NCBI GenBank assembly: GCA_003094535.1
Contig: NATV01000090.1
Location: forward strand, 1-39,734
DNA: 39,734 bases
Reading direction: 5' to 3'
From: a gamma proteobacterium symbiont of Ctena orbiculata
Lineage (GTDB): Bacteria; Pseudomonadota; Gammaproteobacteria; Chromatiales; Chromatiaceae
The notes below the pieces were generated by a model, which searched no databases, was not told the DNA's origin, and saw only the letters and a list, made by a program, of their open reading frames with translations. Positions within the stretch are counted from its first letter, which is position 1. Every line of letters begins with the position of its first letter. This document shows positions 32,138 to 39,734 of the stretch, piece after piece. Both the position numbers and the translations under genes were made by a program.

Positions 32138-33574
32138 ATGACTTTTAGCTTCTACTGGCACGACTATGAGACCTGGGGTGCCGATCCGCGCAGGGACAGG
32201 CCTTCCCAGTTCGCGGGTGTGCGCACCGATGCGGAGCTCAATCCAATCGGCGATCCGCTGGTTGTCTACTGCAAACCGAGTGACGATATGCTGCCGCAAC
32301 CGGAAGCCTGCATGGTGACCGGCATCACCCCGCAAAAGGCACTCCGGGAAGGATTGATCGAAGCGGACTTCATACACAGGATTCATCATGAACTCGCCAA
32401 GCCGGAGACATGCGGTGTCGGTTATAACACGATTCGATTTGACGATGAGGTGACACGCAACACCCTCTATAGAAACTTCTATGATCCCTATGCCAGGGAG
32501 TGGCAGAACGGATCATCACGCTGGGACATTATCGACATGGTTCGCCTGACCCATGCCCTGCGGCCGGAGGGTATCGAGTGGCCGCAAAACGAGGAGGGGG
32601 TCACCAGTTTCCGTCTCGAGGTGCTCAGCGCCGCCAACAACATCTCCCATGAATCCGCCCATGACGCGCTTTCCGACGTCCATGCCACGATCGGTTTGGC
32701 GCGATTGATAAGAGAGCGCCAGCCCAAGCTCTATGACTACCTGTTCAAGAGTCGAAATAAAAACACCATTGCCGACCGCCTCAATCTGCGGCGACGGGAG
32801 GCGGTGCTGCATGTCTCTTCGATGTATTCAGCGGCGCGTGGCTGCATCGCCATGGTCGTGCCCCTGGCGAAGCACCCGACCAATCCCAATGGTGTGGTTG
32901 TCTATGATCTCCGCTACGATCCCGCCCCGTTGCTTGGGCTCTCGGAAGATGAGATGCATGAGCGCCTGTTTACACCTGCCGCAGCGTTGCCGGAGGGGGT
33001 CGAACGTATTCCACTGAAGACGGTTCATATCAATAAATGCCCGGTTGTGGTACCCCTCTCCACCCTGACGGATGCGGCGGCGAAACGTTGGCATATCGAT
33101 GTCGAACAGGGAGAACGTTATCGGCGTCAACTGCTTGCCGCGCCGGGCTTGCCCAATAAGATCAGGAATGTACACCAGAAAGTGCAGTTCGATCCGATCA
33201 CCGACCCCGATCAGGCGCTCTACAGTGGTGGCTTCTTTACCCGCGATGACCGTAAGCGCATGGATCAGATTTTAACGACGGATCCCGCTTCCCTGGCGCA
33301 ATTCCCGTTGGTCTTCGACGACAGCCGCCTGCCAGAGATGTTATTCAGGTATCGCGCAAGAAACTGGCCGCAACTGCTCACTGCAGAGGAGCAGCAGCGC
33401 TGGCAGGAGTTTCGTCGATCACGCCTGCTCGATCGCGATGGCGGCGGCAGTATCACCCTGGACGAATTCCTGGCGAAGCTGGACAGTCTTGAAGCGGATT
33501 CGCAACTCAGCGCAGAGAGGCAAGCATTGATCGCCCAGTTGCTGGCCTGGGCCGAACAGATCGCTCCCGACTAG
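32138..33574 (+). CDS. sbcB: Exodeoxyribonuclease I SbcB
   Basis: A 478-residue DEDDh exonuclease. The N-terminal FYWHDYETWGADPRRDRPSQ FAGVRTD carries the first catalytic Asp/Glu. GYNTIRFDDEVTRNTLYRNF YDPY is exonuclease domain II, and ESAHDALSDVHATIGLARLI is the His-Asp domain III. The SH3-like and helical C-terminal extensions (YDLRYDP, KTVHINKCPVV, KVQFDPITDPDQALYSGGF) fit ExoI. It degrades single-stranded DNA 3' to 5' in mismatch repair and recombination. ATG 32138 begins at the conserved core; no Shine-Dalgarno precedes it because element E3 ends 7 nt upstream. Length matches the E. coli enzyme. Confidence 0.95.
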   Translation: MTFSFYWHDYETWGADPRRDRPSQFAGVRTDAELNPIGDPLVVYCKPSDDMLPQPEACMVTGITPQKALREGLIEADFIHRIHHELAKPETCGVGYNTIRFDDEVTRNTLYRNFYDPYAREWQNGSSRWDIIDMVRLTHALRPEGIEWPQNEEGVTSFRLEVLSAANNISHESAHDALSDVHATIGLARLIRERQPKLYDYLFKSRNKNTIADRLNLRRREAVLHVSSMYSAARGCIAMVVPLAKHPTNPNGVVVYDLRYDPAPLLGLSEDEMHERLFTPAAALPEGVERIPLKTVHINKCPVVVPLSTLTDAAAKRWHIDVEQGERYRRQLLAAPGLPNKIRNVHQKVQFDPITDPDQALYSGGFFTRDDRKRMDQILTTDPASLAQFPLVFDDSRLPEMLFRYRARNWPQLLTAEEQQRWQEFRRSRLLDRDGGGSITLDEFLAKLDSLEADSQLSAERQALIAQLLAWAEQIAPD

Positions 33575-33600
33575 AGTTGAATTGCAAAGTCCGCCTAAAG

Positions 33601-33626
33601 GTAGGGTGCGGCAAGCCATGCCCTAC
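33601..33626. terminator. REP-like hairpin between convergent genes
   Basis: GTAGGG (33601-33606) pairs with CCCTAC (33621-33626); wobble and GC pairs extend the stem to a small loop. It lies 27 nt past sbcB, before the convergent minus-strand gene, with no clear U-tract. A bidirectional terminator or scattered REP-type repeat are both possible. Confidence 0.45.
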
Positions 33627-33654
33627 ATCTGTTTTCTCTGTAGCGGAGACAAGA

Positions 33655-33939
33655 CTACTCTTCGGTCCACTTCTTCAAGGCATCGATAATCCCTTTTGCC
33701 TGGTCCTTGCTGGAGATATTGAATTTGCTTTTCTGCATGTATTCACCGCCCCGCTTCTGATAGCGCCGGATTGTGAATTTATCTGCGCCATAGGTCTGCT
33801 TGGCCCTGTCCCAATCCTGATAACGGAAGATGATCGTTGTCCATGCCCCCTTCGAGAGTACGACCTTATCCAGCTCCTTGACGACATCTATGCCGTCCTC
33901 CGTGTAGGTTACACTGAGTTCTTCAGGTGTTGCTGCCAT
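33655..33939 (-). CDS. Conserved-looking small protein, function unknown
   Basis: A 94-residue soluble, charged protein with no signal or membrane segment. The centre alternates beta-like strands (WTTIIFRYQDWD, DKFTIRRYQKRGGEYMQ) and the end is helical (SSKDQAKGIIDALKKW). The strand pattern with IRRYQ and a following short helix loosely recalls PC4-like single-stranded nucleic-acid binders, but this is a guess from shape only. The composition is that of a real protein, unlike its antisense frame. It is convergent with sbcB and followed upstream by an ankyrin lipoprotein on the same strand. Confidence 0.7.
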   Translation of the reverse strand: MAATPEELSVTYTEDGIDVVKELDKVVLSKGAWTTIIFRYQDWDRAKQTYGADKFTIRRYQKRGGEYMQKSKFNISSKDQAKGIIDALKKWTEE

Positions 33940-33981
33940 GTTGACTAATAATCCTAAATTTGAATTGTAGAAGATCGCTGT

Positions 33982-34629
33982 TCAGCGGGTTTCACTGGCG
34001 CCGAACTGCCGTAAAATTCTGACGATATCTTGATTATTACGCTCAATCGCCACCGCCAGCGGACTCAGTCCCGCGCTGTTGCGTATATCCAGGCTGGCGC
34101 CACGGTTGACCAGGTACTTCACCACCACCCGCTGATCATTGAGGACTGCGGAATGGAGGGGAGTATTTCCTTCGCTATCGGTATGATCAAGTGTCGCGCC
34201 CTGGCGCAGGAGGAATCCGATCACATCCCGGTCGGCGCTGCCCAGCTTCGCGGTTTCATGCAGGGCGGCATTCGGATCGAGCTTGGCGCCGCTTTTGAAC
34301 AGGTAGTCGGCAACGATGGTATTGCGTGCAATCAGGGCCTTGAGCAGGGGAGTATGACCCCGGGAATCGGTGATCTCCAGGTCTGCGCCGTTCTTCACCA
34401 GGATCTTGGTCATTACCAGACTCCCCTTGGAAGCCGCCACATGCAACGGGCTTAGACCATCCGCTCCAGGCTTGTTGATATCGGCGTTCCAATGGATATT
34501 GCGCTCCAGTTGATCGATATCGCCGATCCGCACTGCACGGGAGAGGGTGATGGTCGGTTCGTTGGGCTGAGTGCAGCCGATGAACGTGAAGATGCAGATA
34601 AGGGTGAAGAGGTTGAGTCTGTTAAACAT
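33982..34629 (-). CDS. Ankyrin-repeat lipoprotein
   Basis: A 215-residue protein from ATG 34629. The N-terminus FNRLNLFTLICIFTFIGC is a lipoprotein signal with lipobox FIGC; an upstream in-frame start would add 14 residues ahead of it and is unlikely. The mature part consists of about five ankyrin repeats: DGLSPLHVAASKGSLVMTKI LVKNGAD, RGHTPLLKALIARN, ALHETAKLGSADRDVIGFLL, EGNTPLHSAVLNDQ and AGLSPLAVAIERNNQDIVRI L. Such periplasmic or membrane-anchored ankyrin proteins mediate protein binding; the partner is unknown. No strong ribosome site is visible at this ATG. Confidence 0.85.
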   Translation of the reverse strand: MFNRLNLFTLICIFTFIGCTQPNEPTITLSRAVRIGDIDQLERNIHWNADINKPGADGLSPLHVAASKGSLVMTKILVKNGADLEITDSRGHTPLLKALIARNTIVADYLFKSGAKLDPNAALHETAKLGSADRDVIGFLLRQGATLDHTDSEGNTPLHSAVLNDQRVVVKYLVNRGASLDIRNSAGLSPLAVAIERNNQDIVRILRQFGASETR

Positions 34630-34721
34630 AAGAGAAGATAGTAAATCGATCACTACCGAAGCTGCAAGCACAGTTATCCGAGATTGGCCTCACGGCATCC
34701 ACATGATAGGGTTTAACCGCC

Positions 34722-35114
34722 ATGATTACGAAATTGATACTCACCCTGACAGTCATCGCCATCGCATGGTTGGTGGTCAGAAACAGGCAGCAGCGAGTGC
34801 AGGCGATCTCCCATCAGGGCCGGGCCGGCGAGGCCCCAAGACCTGCCCAGAATCCCCTATTGAAATGGGGGGCATATCTGTTGCTGGTCATGTTGTTGCT
34901 CGGCAGCGGGCTTTTCCTCTACACCCAGTGGCAGGACTTCACCCGGGTGGTGACGGTTACCGTAGTCGACACCCAGTCGGGGCGGAGTGTGAGTTACCAG
35001 GCGCGCCGTGGTGACATCGAGGAACGTCATTTCATCACCCTCGACGGCAGGGAGGTGAATGTGGCCAACAGCGAACGCATTGAACTGGAGTCGGCATCCC
35101 CCGGGCGTCCCTAA
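34722..35114 (+). CDS. Small membrane protein with two helices, function unknown
   Basis: A 130-residue protein with an N-terminal hydrophobic helix (about 3-19, LILTLTVIAIAWLVV), a basic Gln/Arg-rich cytoplasmic-looking loop, a second helix (about 48-67, WGAYLLLVMLLLGSGLFLY), and a soluble C-terminal domain with short beta-like strands (VVTVTVVDTQSGRSVSYQAR R, REVNVANSERIEL). It starts 50 nt past the divergent ankyrin gene. No family is recognised with certainty. Confidence 0.7.
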   Translation: MITKLILTLTVIAIAWLVVRNRQQRVQAISHQGRAGEAPRPAQNPLLKWGAYLLLVMLLLGSGLFLYTQWQDFTRVVTVTVVDTQSGRSVSYQARRGDIEERHFITLDGREVNVANSERIELESASPGRP

Positions 35115-35150
35115 ACCGCCCGCCACTCCAGGTTTTTTCAGATCTGCCGA

Positions 35151-35156
35151 TATAAT
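35151..35156 (+). promoter_or_regulatory. Candidate -10 element of the ion channel operon
   Basis: A perfect TATAAT 55 nt before the channel start. No convincing -35 is seen at 16-18 nt, so the call is weak. Confidence 0.3.
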
Positions 35157-35211
35157 CCCTAAGTCCTGACCTGCTCCCTCGGGGGGTAGCGATTTCAGGT
35201 CATCGTAAGCA

Positions 35212-36834
35212 ATGGAAATCGGTAGGCAGCCTCATCATATGTCATTCTCCCGTCGCGTCATAAAGCAGTGCTATGCCATGCAGGGCTCCTCCCGTTACAC
35301 CAACGTTAAGCAGGCGGTATACAATCTGCTTGAAAATCCGCAGGCGCCGATCCGACCCTATTTCGACATCTTCATGATCCTGCTGGTGTTGACCACGGTA
35401 TGGCTGCTCATCTATGAAGTGAAAAATGACCTGGGCGTTGTCGGCGATCTCGTCGAGATGGTCGCCGTGGGGATATTCATCATCGAATATCTGTTGCGTT
35501 TCTGGATCTTCAATGACAGCCACAAGGTGATCCTGGAACGCTACGAGCGGGCGGAGTTCATCAATGAATCCTTCGATCTCTGGCCGGCGTTATGGCATGC
35601 GCTGCTGGGAAAACTGAAGTATGTCATCCGGCCGCTGGCGATTATCGACCTGCTGGCGATTATTCCGAGCTATCGACCGCTGCGCTTTCTGCGCATCTTT
35701 CTCCTCTTTCGCCTCTTCAAACTCTTCCGCTACACCCGCAGCATCAGTGAATTCGTCAAGGTACTGTCGGAGAAGCGGATCGAACTGGTGACCCTGTTCA
35801 TCTTCATGGCCTTTATCACCTTCACCGCCGCCACCGCGATTTTCTTTTTTGAGGCCGATCAACAGGATTCCCAGATAACGGGTTTTTTTGACAGTGTCTA
35901 CTGGGCCTTGGTGACCATGTCCACGGTCGGCTATGGCGACATCACGCCAAATACCACCGAGGGGAGGGTCATCACCCTGGTATTGATTATTGCCGGGCTG
36001 GGTGTGATCTCCTTCTTTACCTCCATTATCGTTTCCGCCTTTGGCGAGAAGATCCATGAGATCCGTGCCCATCGCATCTATTCAGAGATTGAGCGCAAAC
36101 GCATCGATACCCTGATCTGCGGATATGGGCGGGTTGGCCAGGTTGTCGCCGAACGCATGGCGGTGGACAGACGCAGCTTTGTGGTGGTCGATCCGGTGGA
36201 GGAGAATGTGCGCGTTGCGAAAAAAAAACAGGGCCACCTGGCGGTGGTCGGCGATGGTGAGGATACCGAATTGCTGTTGAGCCTGGGTATCGATAAGCGC
36301 ATCCAGCGCCTGCTCTGTCTGACCGGCGATGACGTGGTCAATGTCTATATCACCTTGACCGCAAGACAGGTCAATCCGGATATCGAGATCATCTCCCGCG
36401 CCAACCATCGGGAGAATGTCTCCAAGCTGTATCGCGCCGGTGCCAGCTACTGCGTCACCCCTTACGAGGTATTCGGCCTGATTGCAGCCGAGTATGCGGG
36501 GCAACCAGTCGCCTTCGAGGCGGTTTACGGTCTATTGACCGGCCAATCCCACGAGGGGATCGAGGCGGTGCGGATCAAGGGTGAGAGTGTGCTGGTGGGA
36601 CGCAGCCTGGAGAGCATCGATTTCACCAGACGCAAACTGACCCCCTTCGGGGTGATACGGGAAAAGGATAGCGAGGCCAAGGTAGAACACGCCAACTACG
36701 ATCTGCAGGGGCGTCGATTCTTCTTCAATCCAGGTAAGAGTTTCATCCTCGAGAAGGATGACCTTCTGGTATTGCTGGGGCATGAATACAGCGTGGTCCA
36801 TTTCCGCGACTGCCTGGAAAGGGGGACGCTCTGA
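35212..36834 (+). CDS. Six-helix voltage-gated-type potassium channel with RCK/TrkA domain
   Basis: A 540-residue channel. Transmembrane segments run from about residue 50 to 285. They include an arginine-spaced S4-like helix (PLRFLRIFLLFRLFKLFRYT R) and the pore with selectivity filter TVGYGD (238-243). The cytoplasmic part begins with a Rossmann RCK (TrkA-N) domain at about residue 300 (LICGYGRVGQVVAERM, VVGDGEDTELLLSLGI, ISRANHRENVSKLYRAGA). It ends with a TrkA-C-like domain (about 450-535, VRIKGESVLVGRSLESIDF, DDLLVLLGH). The family passes K+ across the inner membrane with gating by nucleotide or ligand binding at RCK. A later in-frame ATG at 35239 is possible. It overlaps the next gene, a second TrkA-like protein. 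Confidence 0.93.
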   Translation: MEIGRQPHHMSFSRRVIKQCYAMQGSSRYTNVKQAVYNLLENPQAPIRPYFDIFMILLVLTTVWLLIYEVKNDLGVVGDLVEMVAVGIFIIEYLLRFWIFNDSHKVILERYERAEFINESFDLWPALWHALLGKLKYVIRPLAIIDLLAIIPSYRPLRFLRIFLLFRLFKLFRYTRSISEFVKVLSEKRIELVTLFIFMAFITFTAATAIFFFEADQQDSQITGFFDSVYWALVTMSTVGYGDITPNTTEGRVITLVLIIAGLGVISFFTSIIVSAFGEKIHEIRAHRIYSEIERKRIDTLICGYGRVGQVVAERMAVDRRSFVVVDPVEENVRVAKKKQGHLAVVGDGEDTELLLSLGIDKRIQRLLCLTGDDVVNVYITLTARQVNPDIEIISRANHRENVSKLYRAGASYCVTPYEVFGLIAAEYAGQPVAFEAVYGLLTGQSHEGIEAVRIKGESVLVGRSLESIDFTRRKLTPFGVIREKDSEAKVEHANYDLQGRRFFFNPGKSFILEKDDLLVLLGHEYSVVHFRDCLERGTL

Positions 36835-37562
36835 TGAGCCGGCTCGATACCCTGATCTTCGGATGCGGCGCACTGGGCCAGGAGGTTGCCATGCAGCTGG
36901 CGGAGCGGGGCATTGAGGTCTATCTCTACAGCAATGACCTGGATGAGGTCGGCGCGCTGCTGGCGAAAGGGATGCAGGCGGCGGTGGTCGATTTCAAGAA
37001 CGATGACAAACTCCGTGAAATCGGGATCGGCAGGTGGGTGAAGAGGATTTTTTGCCTCTTTTCCGATGAGCCCAGCAATCTCTTCCTGACCCTTTCCGCA
37101 CGAGCCCTGGATGCCGATTTAAAGATTATTGGTGTCTGCGAGTCGGCAGCTTCGGGTCAGCGCCTGATGGCGGCGGGAGCGACCAAAGTGATCGATCCCT
37201 ACGAGATCAGCGGACACCGGGTGCACGAACGGATTGCCAGGCCCTATCTGGTCGAAATGCTGGAGAGCTCGCTCTTCGGTAAACATATCGATATCGCTGA
37301 GATCGAGATACCCGATCACTCCAGACTCAACGGCGCCATGCTGAACGATCTCGACCTGGGGAGTCGATTCAACCTGATCATCATCGGGGTGGTCGATCTG
37401 GAGCTGGGCCGCGAGCTGATCTTCGCAAACAGTGGTATTTCACATCGTCTCGATGAGGGGGATATCCTGGTCGTGATCGGACCGGAAGAGGAGATTTCCC
37501 GCCTCAAGCAGGCCGTCGCGGAGAATTCCCTGGAACCCACAACCGACACCGGGGATCCATAA
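36834..37562 (+). CDS. TrkA-like NAD-binding regulatory protein
   Basis: A 242-residue soluble protein with TrkA-N (about 5-120; nucleotide loop IFGCGALGQEVAMQL, RIFCLFSDEPSNLFLTLSAR, MAAGATKVIDPYEISG) and TrkA-C (about 150-235: EIPDHSRLNGAMLNDLDLGS RFNLIIIGV, DEGDILVVIGPEEEISRLKQ). It has no membrane segment. The ATG overlaps the channel stop (TGATG), implying coupled translation at matched levels. It may therefore be an extra gating-ring subunit for the channel encoded just upstream, rather than part of a Trk transporter; no TrkH gene is present in the window. Confidence 0.9.
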   Translation: MSRLDTLIFGCGALGQEVAMQLAERGIEVYLYSNDLDEVGALLAKGMQAAVVDFKNDDKLREIGIGRWVKRIFCLFSDEPSNLFLTLSARALDADLKIIGVCESAASGQRLMAAGATKVIDPYEISGHRVHERIARPYLVEMLESSLFGKHIDIAEIEIPDHSRLNGAMLNDLDLGSRFNLIIIGVVDLELGRELIFANSGISHRLDEGDILVVIGPEEEISRLKQAVAENSLEPTTDTGDP

Positions 37563-37653
37563 AGTAGAATCCAACCGCATCCAGGCGTGTCGAATTGCGG
37601 ATGCGCCCGCATTTGAATGCCGGCGTCAAGCCGTCGGCCTGGTATGCTTGAGA

Positions 37654-38007
37654 CTAGGCGGGTGCGTTCTGCAGAATATCGGAGAGCGGGCTTGAGGCCT
37701 TGGCTGCCTGGGCTTTGGCAGCGGTCTCGGGGGATGCGGCCATTTGCTGCACGATGCTTAGCATCATTGAACGTGCCTCTTCTGGCGTGTTCAATAGCGT
37801 CTCCGATGACTCTATGCGGTTGTTTTCTATATCAAAAAGTCGGCGCGCCTGATCCACTTCAACGGTTGGGCCGTTAGCCGGTGCCGACGCGGGCTGCTGC
37901 TTGGCTTGCGCTGCGGCTGTCTCGGTTGTTGTCTGGCTTGCGTGTGACCGCCCCGACTGCTCTGTTGTCGTGTTGATGGGCTTGTCGCTAGTGACGGGGC
38001 TGACCAT
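37654..38007 (-). CDS. Hypothetical protein, disordered N-terminus and helical C-terminus
   Basis: A 117-residue protein. ATG 38007 has AAGAGGAG about 8 nt upstream, a very good ribosome site, which supports real translation. The first about 50 residues are low-complexity (Thr/Gln/Ala/Pro-rich). The rest forms helices (VEVDQARRLFDIENNRIE, NTPEEARSMMLSIVQQMA, SPETAAKAQAAKASSPLSDI L). There is no signal or membrane segment. The layout resembles small flagellar-type regulators such as FlgM only in shape; no motif supports that. The family is unrecognised. Confidence 0.65.
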   Translation of the reverse strand: MVSPVTSDKPINTTTEQSGRSHASQTTTETAAAQAKQQPASAPANGPTVEVDQARRLFDIENNRIESSETLLNTPEEARSMMLSIVQQMAASPETAAKAQAAKASSPLSDILQNAPA

Positions 38008-38141
38008 GAAACTGACTCCTCTTAGAGACGAAAAATTGACGCATTCAGCTGTGATTCATGCTTCATCTGAGATAATGCGAGAAACATGCCAAATGGCTGT
38101 GACAACGAGTTGCCATACAGATTGGCCCAGGGAGGCATAGC

Positions 38142-39062
38142 ATGAGGGTGCGATTTCAGGTTCAAGGCCTATTGTTGGCACTGGGGCTCCTGCTCAGCGG
38201 GGCTTCCCTGGCGGCGAAGGCGCCTGTGCTGGGTGAACATTTGGAATACACACTGAAATTTCGCGGCCTGGTGACCGGCTTTGTCGAGATGAACATCGCC
38301 AAGATGACCATGGCCGTGGAGCGGGAGATGGGGCGGGTTGACGAAAATCCGGCCATCGTTACCGATCTTCATCTCACCACTGAACCCTATCGCAAGGCGG
38401 AGATGATCTACCCCGTTAGGCTGCATTACCGCAGCTGGCTCGACGCCAACAAATTGCACCCGCTGGTGGCGGTCAAATCGTTGAAGACAAGGGAAGAGAA
38501 AGAGGAGTTGTTGTGGTTTGACCATAGCCAGGGTGAGGCCTATCACTATCAGTCTGGGGAGCTGCGGGGGGGCAAGAACAGCAGGCCCCCAAAAAATCTG
38601 CAGGGGGTAACCGCACTCTCCGATGAACAGTGGGAAAACCTGCTGCAGGCCCATCAGGTCAGTTTCGGGGGTATCGAGGCATTGGATTACATCAGCTTTT
38701 TGCACCGTCTGCGCAGCATGCCGCTGAAATCGGGTAAGCAGATCAATTTCTCCACCTTTAACGGCAAGGAGCTCAACGCCTACCAGGTCAAAGTGGATCA
38801 GGAGCGCTTGGTACGCGCAGGCTGGAACCGTCCCGCCTTCAGGGTCAGGATGTGGGAGGTAGACACCGAGAACGGGAAAAAGGGTGAAATGGTCGATCTC
38901 TGGTTGAGTGATGACAATGAGCGTCTATTGCTGCGCTTTTATGCGGAACGCACCTTTGGTGCCATGGAGGGAATTCTGGAGACCGGCCGCCCGATAGGGG
39001 GGAGGGATGAGGGGTTTTCCGAGGCGACCCAGTCGTCCCTCGAGACCTATCTCGGTTTCTGA
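38142..39062 (+). CDS. DUF3108 domain periplasmic protein
   Basis: A 306-residue protein with an N-terminal signal peptide (LLLALGLLLSGASLAAKA), then a beta-rich domain with DUF3108-like features: GEHLEYTLKFRGLVTGFVEM as the opening strand, YRSWLDANKLHPLVAVKSLK, the internal LDYISFLHRLRSMPLKSGKQ INFSTFNG, and a closing DLWLSDDNERLLLRFYAERT FGAMEG. Such proteins are periplasmic or outer-membrane associated and of unknown function. The GGGAGG site 8-9 nt upstream supports ATG 38142. It is divergent from the small protein at 37654-38007. Confidence 0.8.
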   Translation: MRVRFQVQGLLLALGLLLSGASLAAKAPVLGEHLEYTLKFRGLVTGFVEMNIAKMTMAVEREMGRVDENPAIVTDLHLTTEPYRKAEMIYPVRLHYRSWLDANKLHPLVAVKSLKTREEKEELLWFDHSQGEAYHYQSGELRGGKNSRPPKNLQGVTALSDEQWENLLQAHQVSFGGIEALDYISFLHRLRSMPLKSGKQINFSTFNGKELNAYQVKVDQERLVRAGWNRPAFRVRMWEVDTENGKKGEMVDLWLSDDNERLLLRFYAERTFGAMEGILETGRPIGGRDEGFSEATQSSLETYLGF

Positions 39063-39119
39063 CCGATCTTCGCCTCCCGGAGACGATTGGATTCGTGTTA
39101 TCAGGCCCGGTATGAGCGG

Positions 39120-39148
39120 CAAGCAGCGTCGAAATAGCCGGCTGCTTG
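39120..39148. terminator. 8-bp perfect inverted repeat between convergent genes
   Basis: CAAGCAGC (39120-39127) and GCTGCTTG (39141-39148) with a 13-nt loop, placed between the DUF3108 gene and the convergent minus-strand gene. No U-tract follows on either strand. It could serve as a bidirectional 3' hairpin. Confidence 0.4.
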
Positions 39149-39167
39149 TGGGGAAGTCAGTGGGCAG

Positions 39168-39734
39168 CTACTCGTCTGCAATTGTGAACTTGGCTTTGCC
39201 CTGATCTTGACCTTGAGCTTGACCTGAATCCTGTTCCTGTTGATCGATTTTCAAGTGATCGATATTCGGTATAGGCGCCGCTTCGACAGGGCTCTGGCAA
39301 TCCTCCAGCGTTCCCTGATTGGCCGGCAGCACATCCAGGGCCGAGGTATCGATGTCGGGCGGTTGTGTTGGCGATTCTTCAATCAAAGTCACGCCAGGAG
39401 TATCCAGCATCAATGCGGAGGTATCGATTTCGAGGGCTTCCGGATTCGGGGTTTCATCCAGTGTGATACCCGGTTTGTCCAGCGCTATTGCGCTGATATC
39501 GGGGATCTCCGCAGGCTCCGCCTCAGGCGTGCAGTCGCTCAGGTCGAAGCCCTGTACCGATGAGAGTTCAAAATCCGGCACGGGTATCGGCGTAACCGCT
39601 TCGGTATCGGTTGCCGGCTCCATCGGGCCGTCCGCGAAGGACAGTTCCGGCGGCTCCTGGCGCGGCGGTGTAGTGGCGATAGAGGCTTCCGGACGGCTTG
39701 CGGTTTGCGGTGGTGGCTTGGGGGCCGGGGGGGG
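39168..39734 (-). CDS. C-terminal part of an acidic, proline-rich repeat protein (partial)
   Basis: The frame is open from the right edge to the stop at 39168 (188 codons), so the N-terminus is missing. The visible part opens proline-rich (PPPAPKPPP, TTPPRQEPPELSF). It is then strongly acidic, with three degenerate repeats of about 25 residues: DISAIALDKPGITLDE, DTSALMLDTPGVTLIEE and DTSALDVLPANQGTLED. It closes with a Gln/Asp-rich stretch and KAKFTIADE. No membrane segment or enzyme motif is visible. The low-complexity acidic build suggests a disordered tail or linker of a larger protein. The internal ATG at 39623 is unlikely to be the start, because the repeat-rich frame continues upstream. 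Confidence 0.65.
   Translation of the reverse strand, partial: PPPAPKPPPQTASRPEASIATTPPRQEPPELSFADGPMEPATDTEAVTPIPVPDFELSSVQGFDLSDCTPEAEPAEIPDISAIALDKPGITLDETPNPEALEIDTSALMLDTPGVTLIEESPTQPPDIDTSALDVLPANQGTLEDCQSPVEAAPIPNIDHLKIDQQEQDSGQAQGQDQGKAKFTIADE

Noticed and set aside
25718-33660. Elements E1-E3 as CRISPR, attachment sites or classical insertion sequences
   Set aside because: No regularly spaced direct repeats with unique spacers, no transposase or integrase in the window, and no clear target-site duplications.
34630-34671. Extended N-terminus for the ankyrin protein
   Set aside because: It would place 14 residues ahead of a clear lipoprotein signal peptide.

Overview
The window is a gene-dense stretch of a fairly GC-rich gammaproteobacterial chromosome. 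The strongest lineage clues are a Pseudomonas/Vibrio-like flagellar gene order, the ffh-rpsP-rimM-trmD-rplS block next to a CcsA-like cytochrome assembly gene, a Pat-type two-domain acetyltransferase and SbcB. An arsenosugar-type radical SAM cluster and the overall gene mix would fit a Chromatiales/sulfur-oxidiser relative (Sedimenticola/Thiodiazotropha-like), but that placement is inference. No rRNA, tRNA, CRISPR array, phage or transposase gene was found.

Layout: (1) 1-2056, the start of a minus-strand autotransporter running off the left edge, with a small membrane protein upstream. (2) 2938-5271, a three-gene arsenosugar-type cluster: radical SAM ArsS plus two glycosyltransferases. (3) 5282-23298, a large flagellar/chemotaxis block. 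flgN, flgM and flgA are on the minus strand. cheV, cheR, flgBCDEFGHIJKL, flagellin, flaG, fliD, fliS and fliT are on the plus strand. (4) 23321-27868, a CcsA-like gene divergent from ffh, followed by rpsP-rimM-trmD-rplS. (5) 28085-33574, the Pat-type acetyltransferase, a divergent histone-deacetylase-family gene, and sbcB. (6) 33655-39734, small unknown proteins, an ankyrin lipoprotein, a voltage-gated-type K+ channel with an overlapping TrkA-like gene, a DUF3108 protein, and the C-terminal part of an acidic repeat protein running off the right edge.

The flagellar block carries its own readable regulatory map. Four correctly spaced sigma-54 (-24/-12) elements precede flgA, flgB, flgF and flgG. 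Three sigma-28 (FliA) elements with exact 11-nt spacers precede flgM, cheV and flagellin. This fits a tiered cascade: sigma-54 drives basal body and hook genes, FlgM holds FliA until the hook is complete, then filament and chemotaxis genes come on. A terminator after flgE runs directly into the sigma-54 promoter of flgF, so hook and distal-rod genes are separate transcription units.

The least explained structures are three intergenic quasi-palindromic elements within about 6.4 kb (25734-25858, 27926-28030, 31952-32130). Two share 7-bp-periodic arms, an internal hairpin and a common core, and so look like one family. The third has the same design with different arm sequence and ends 7 nt before the sbcB start codon. 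No gene in the window explains them.
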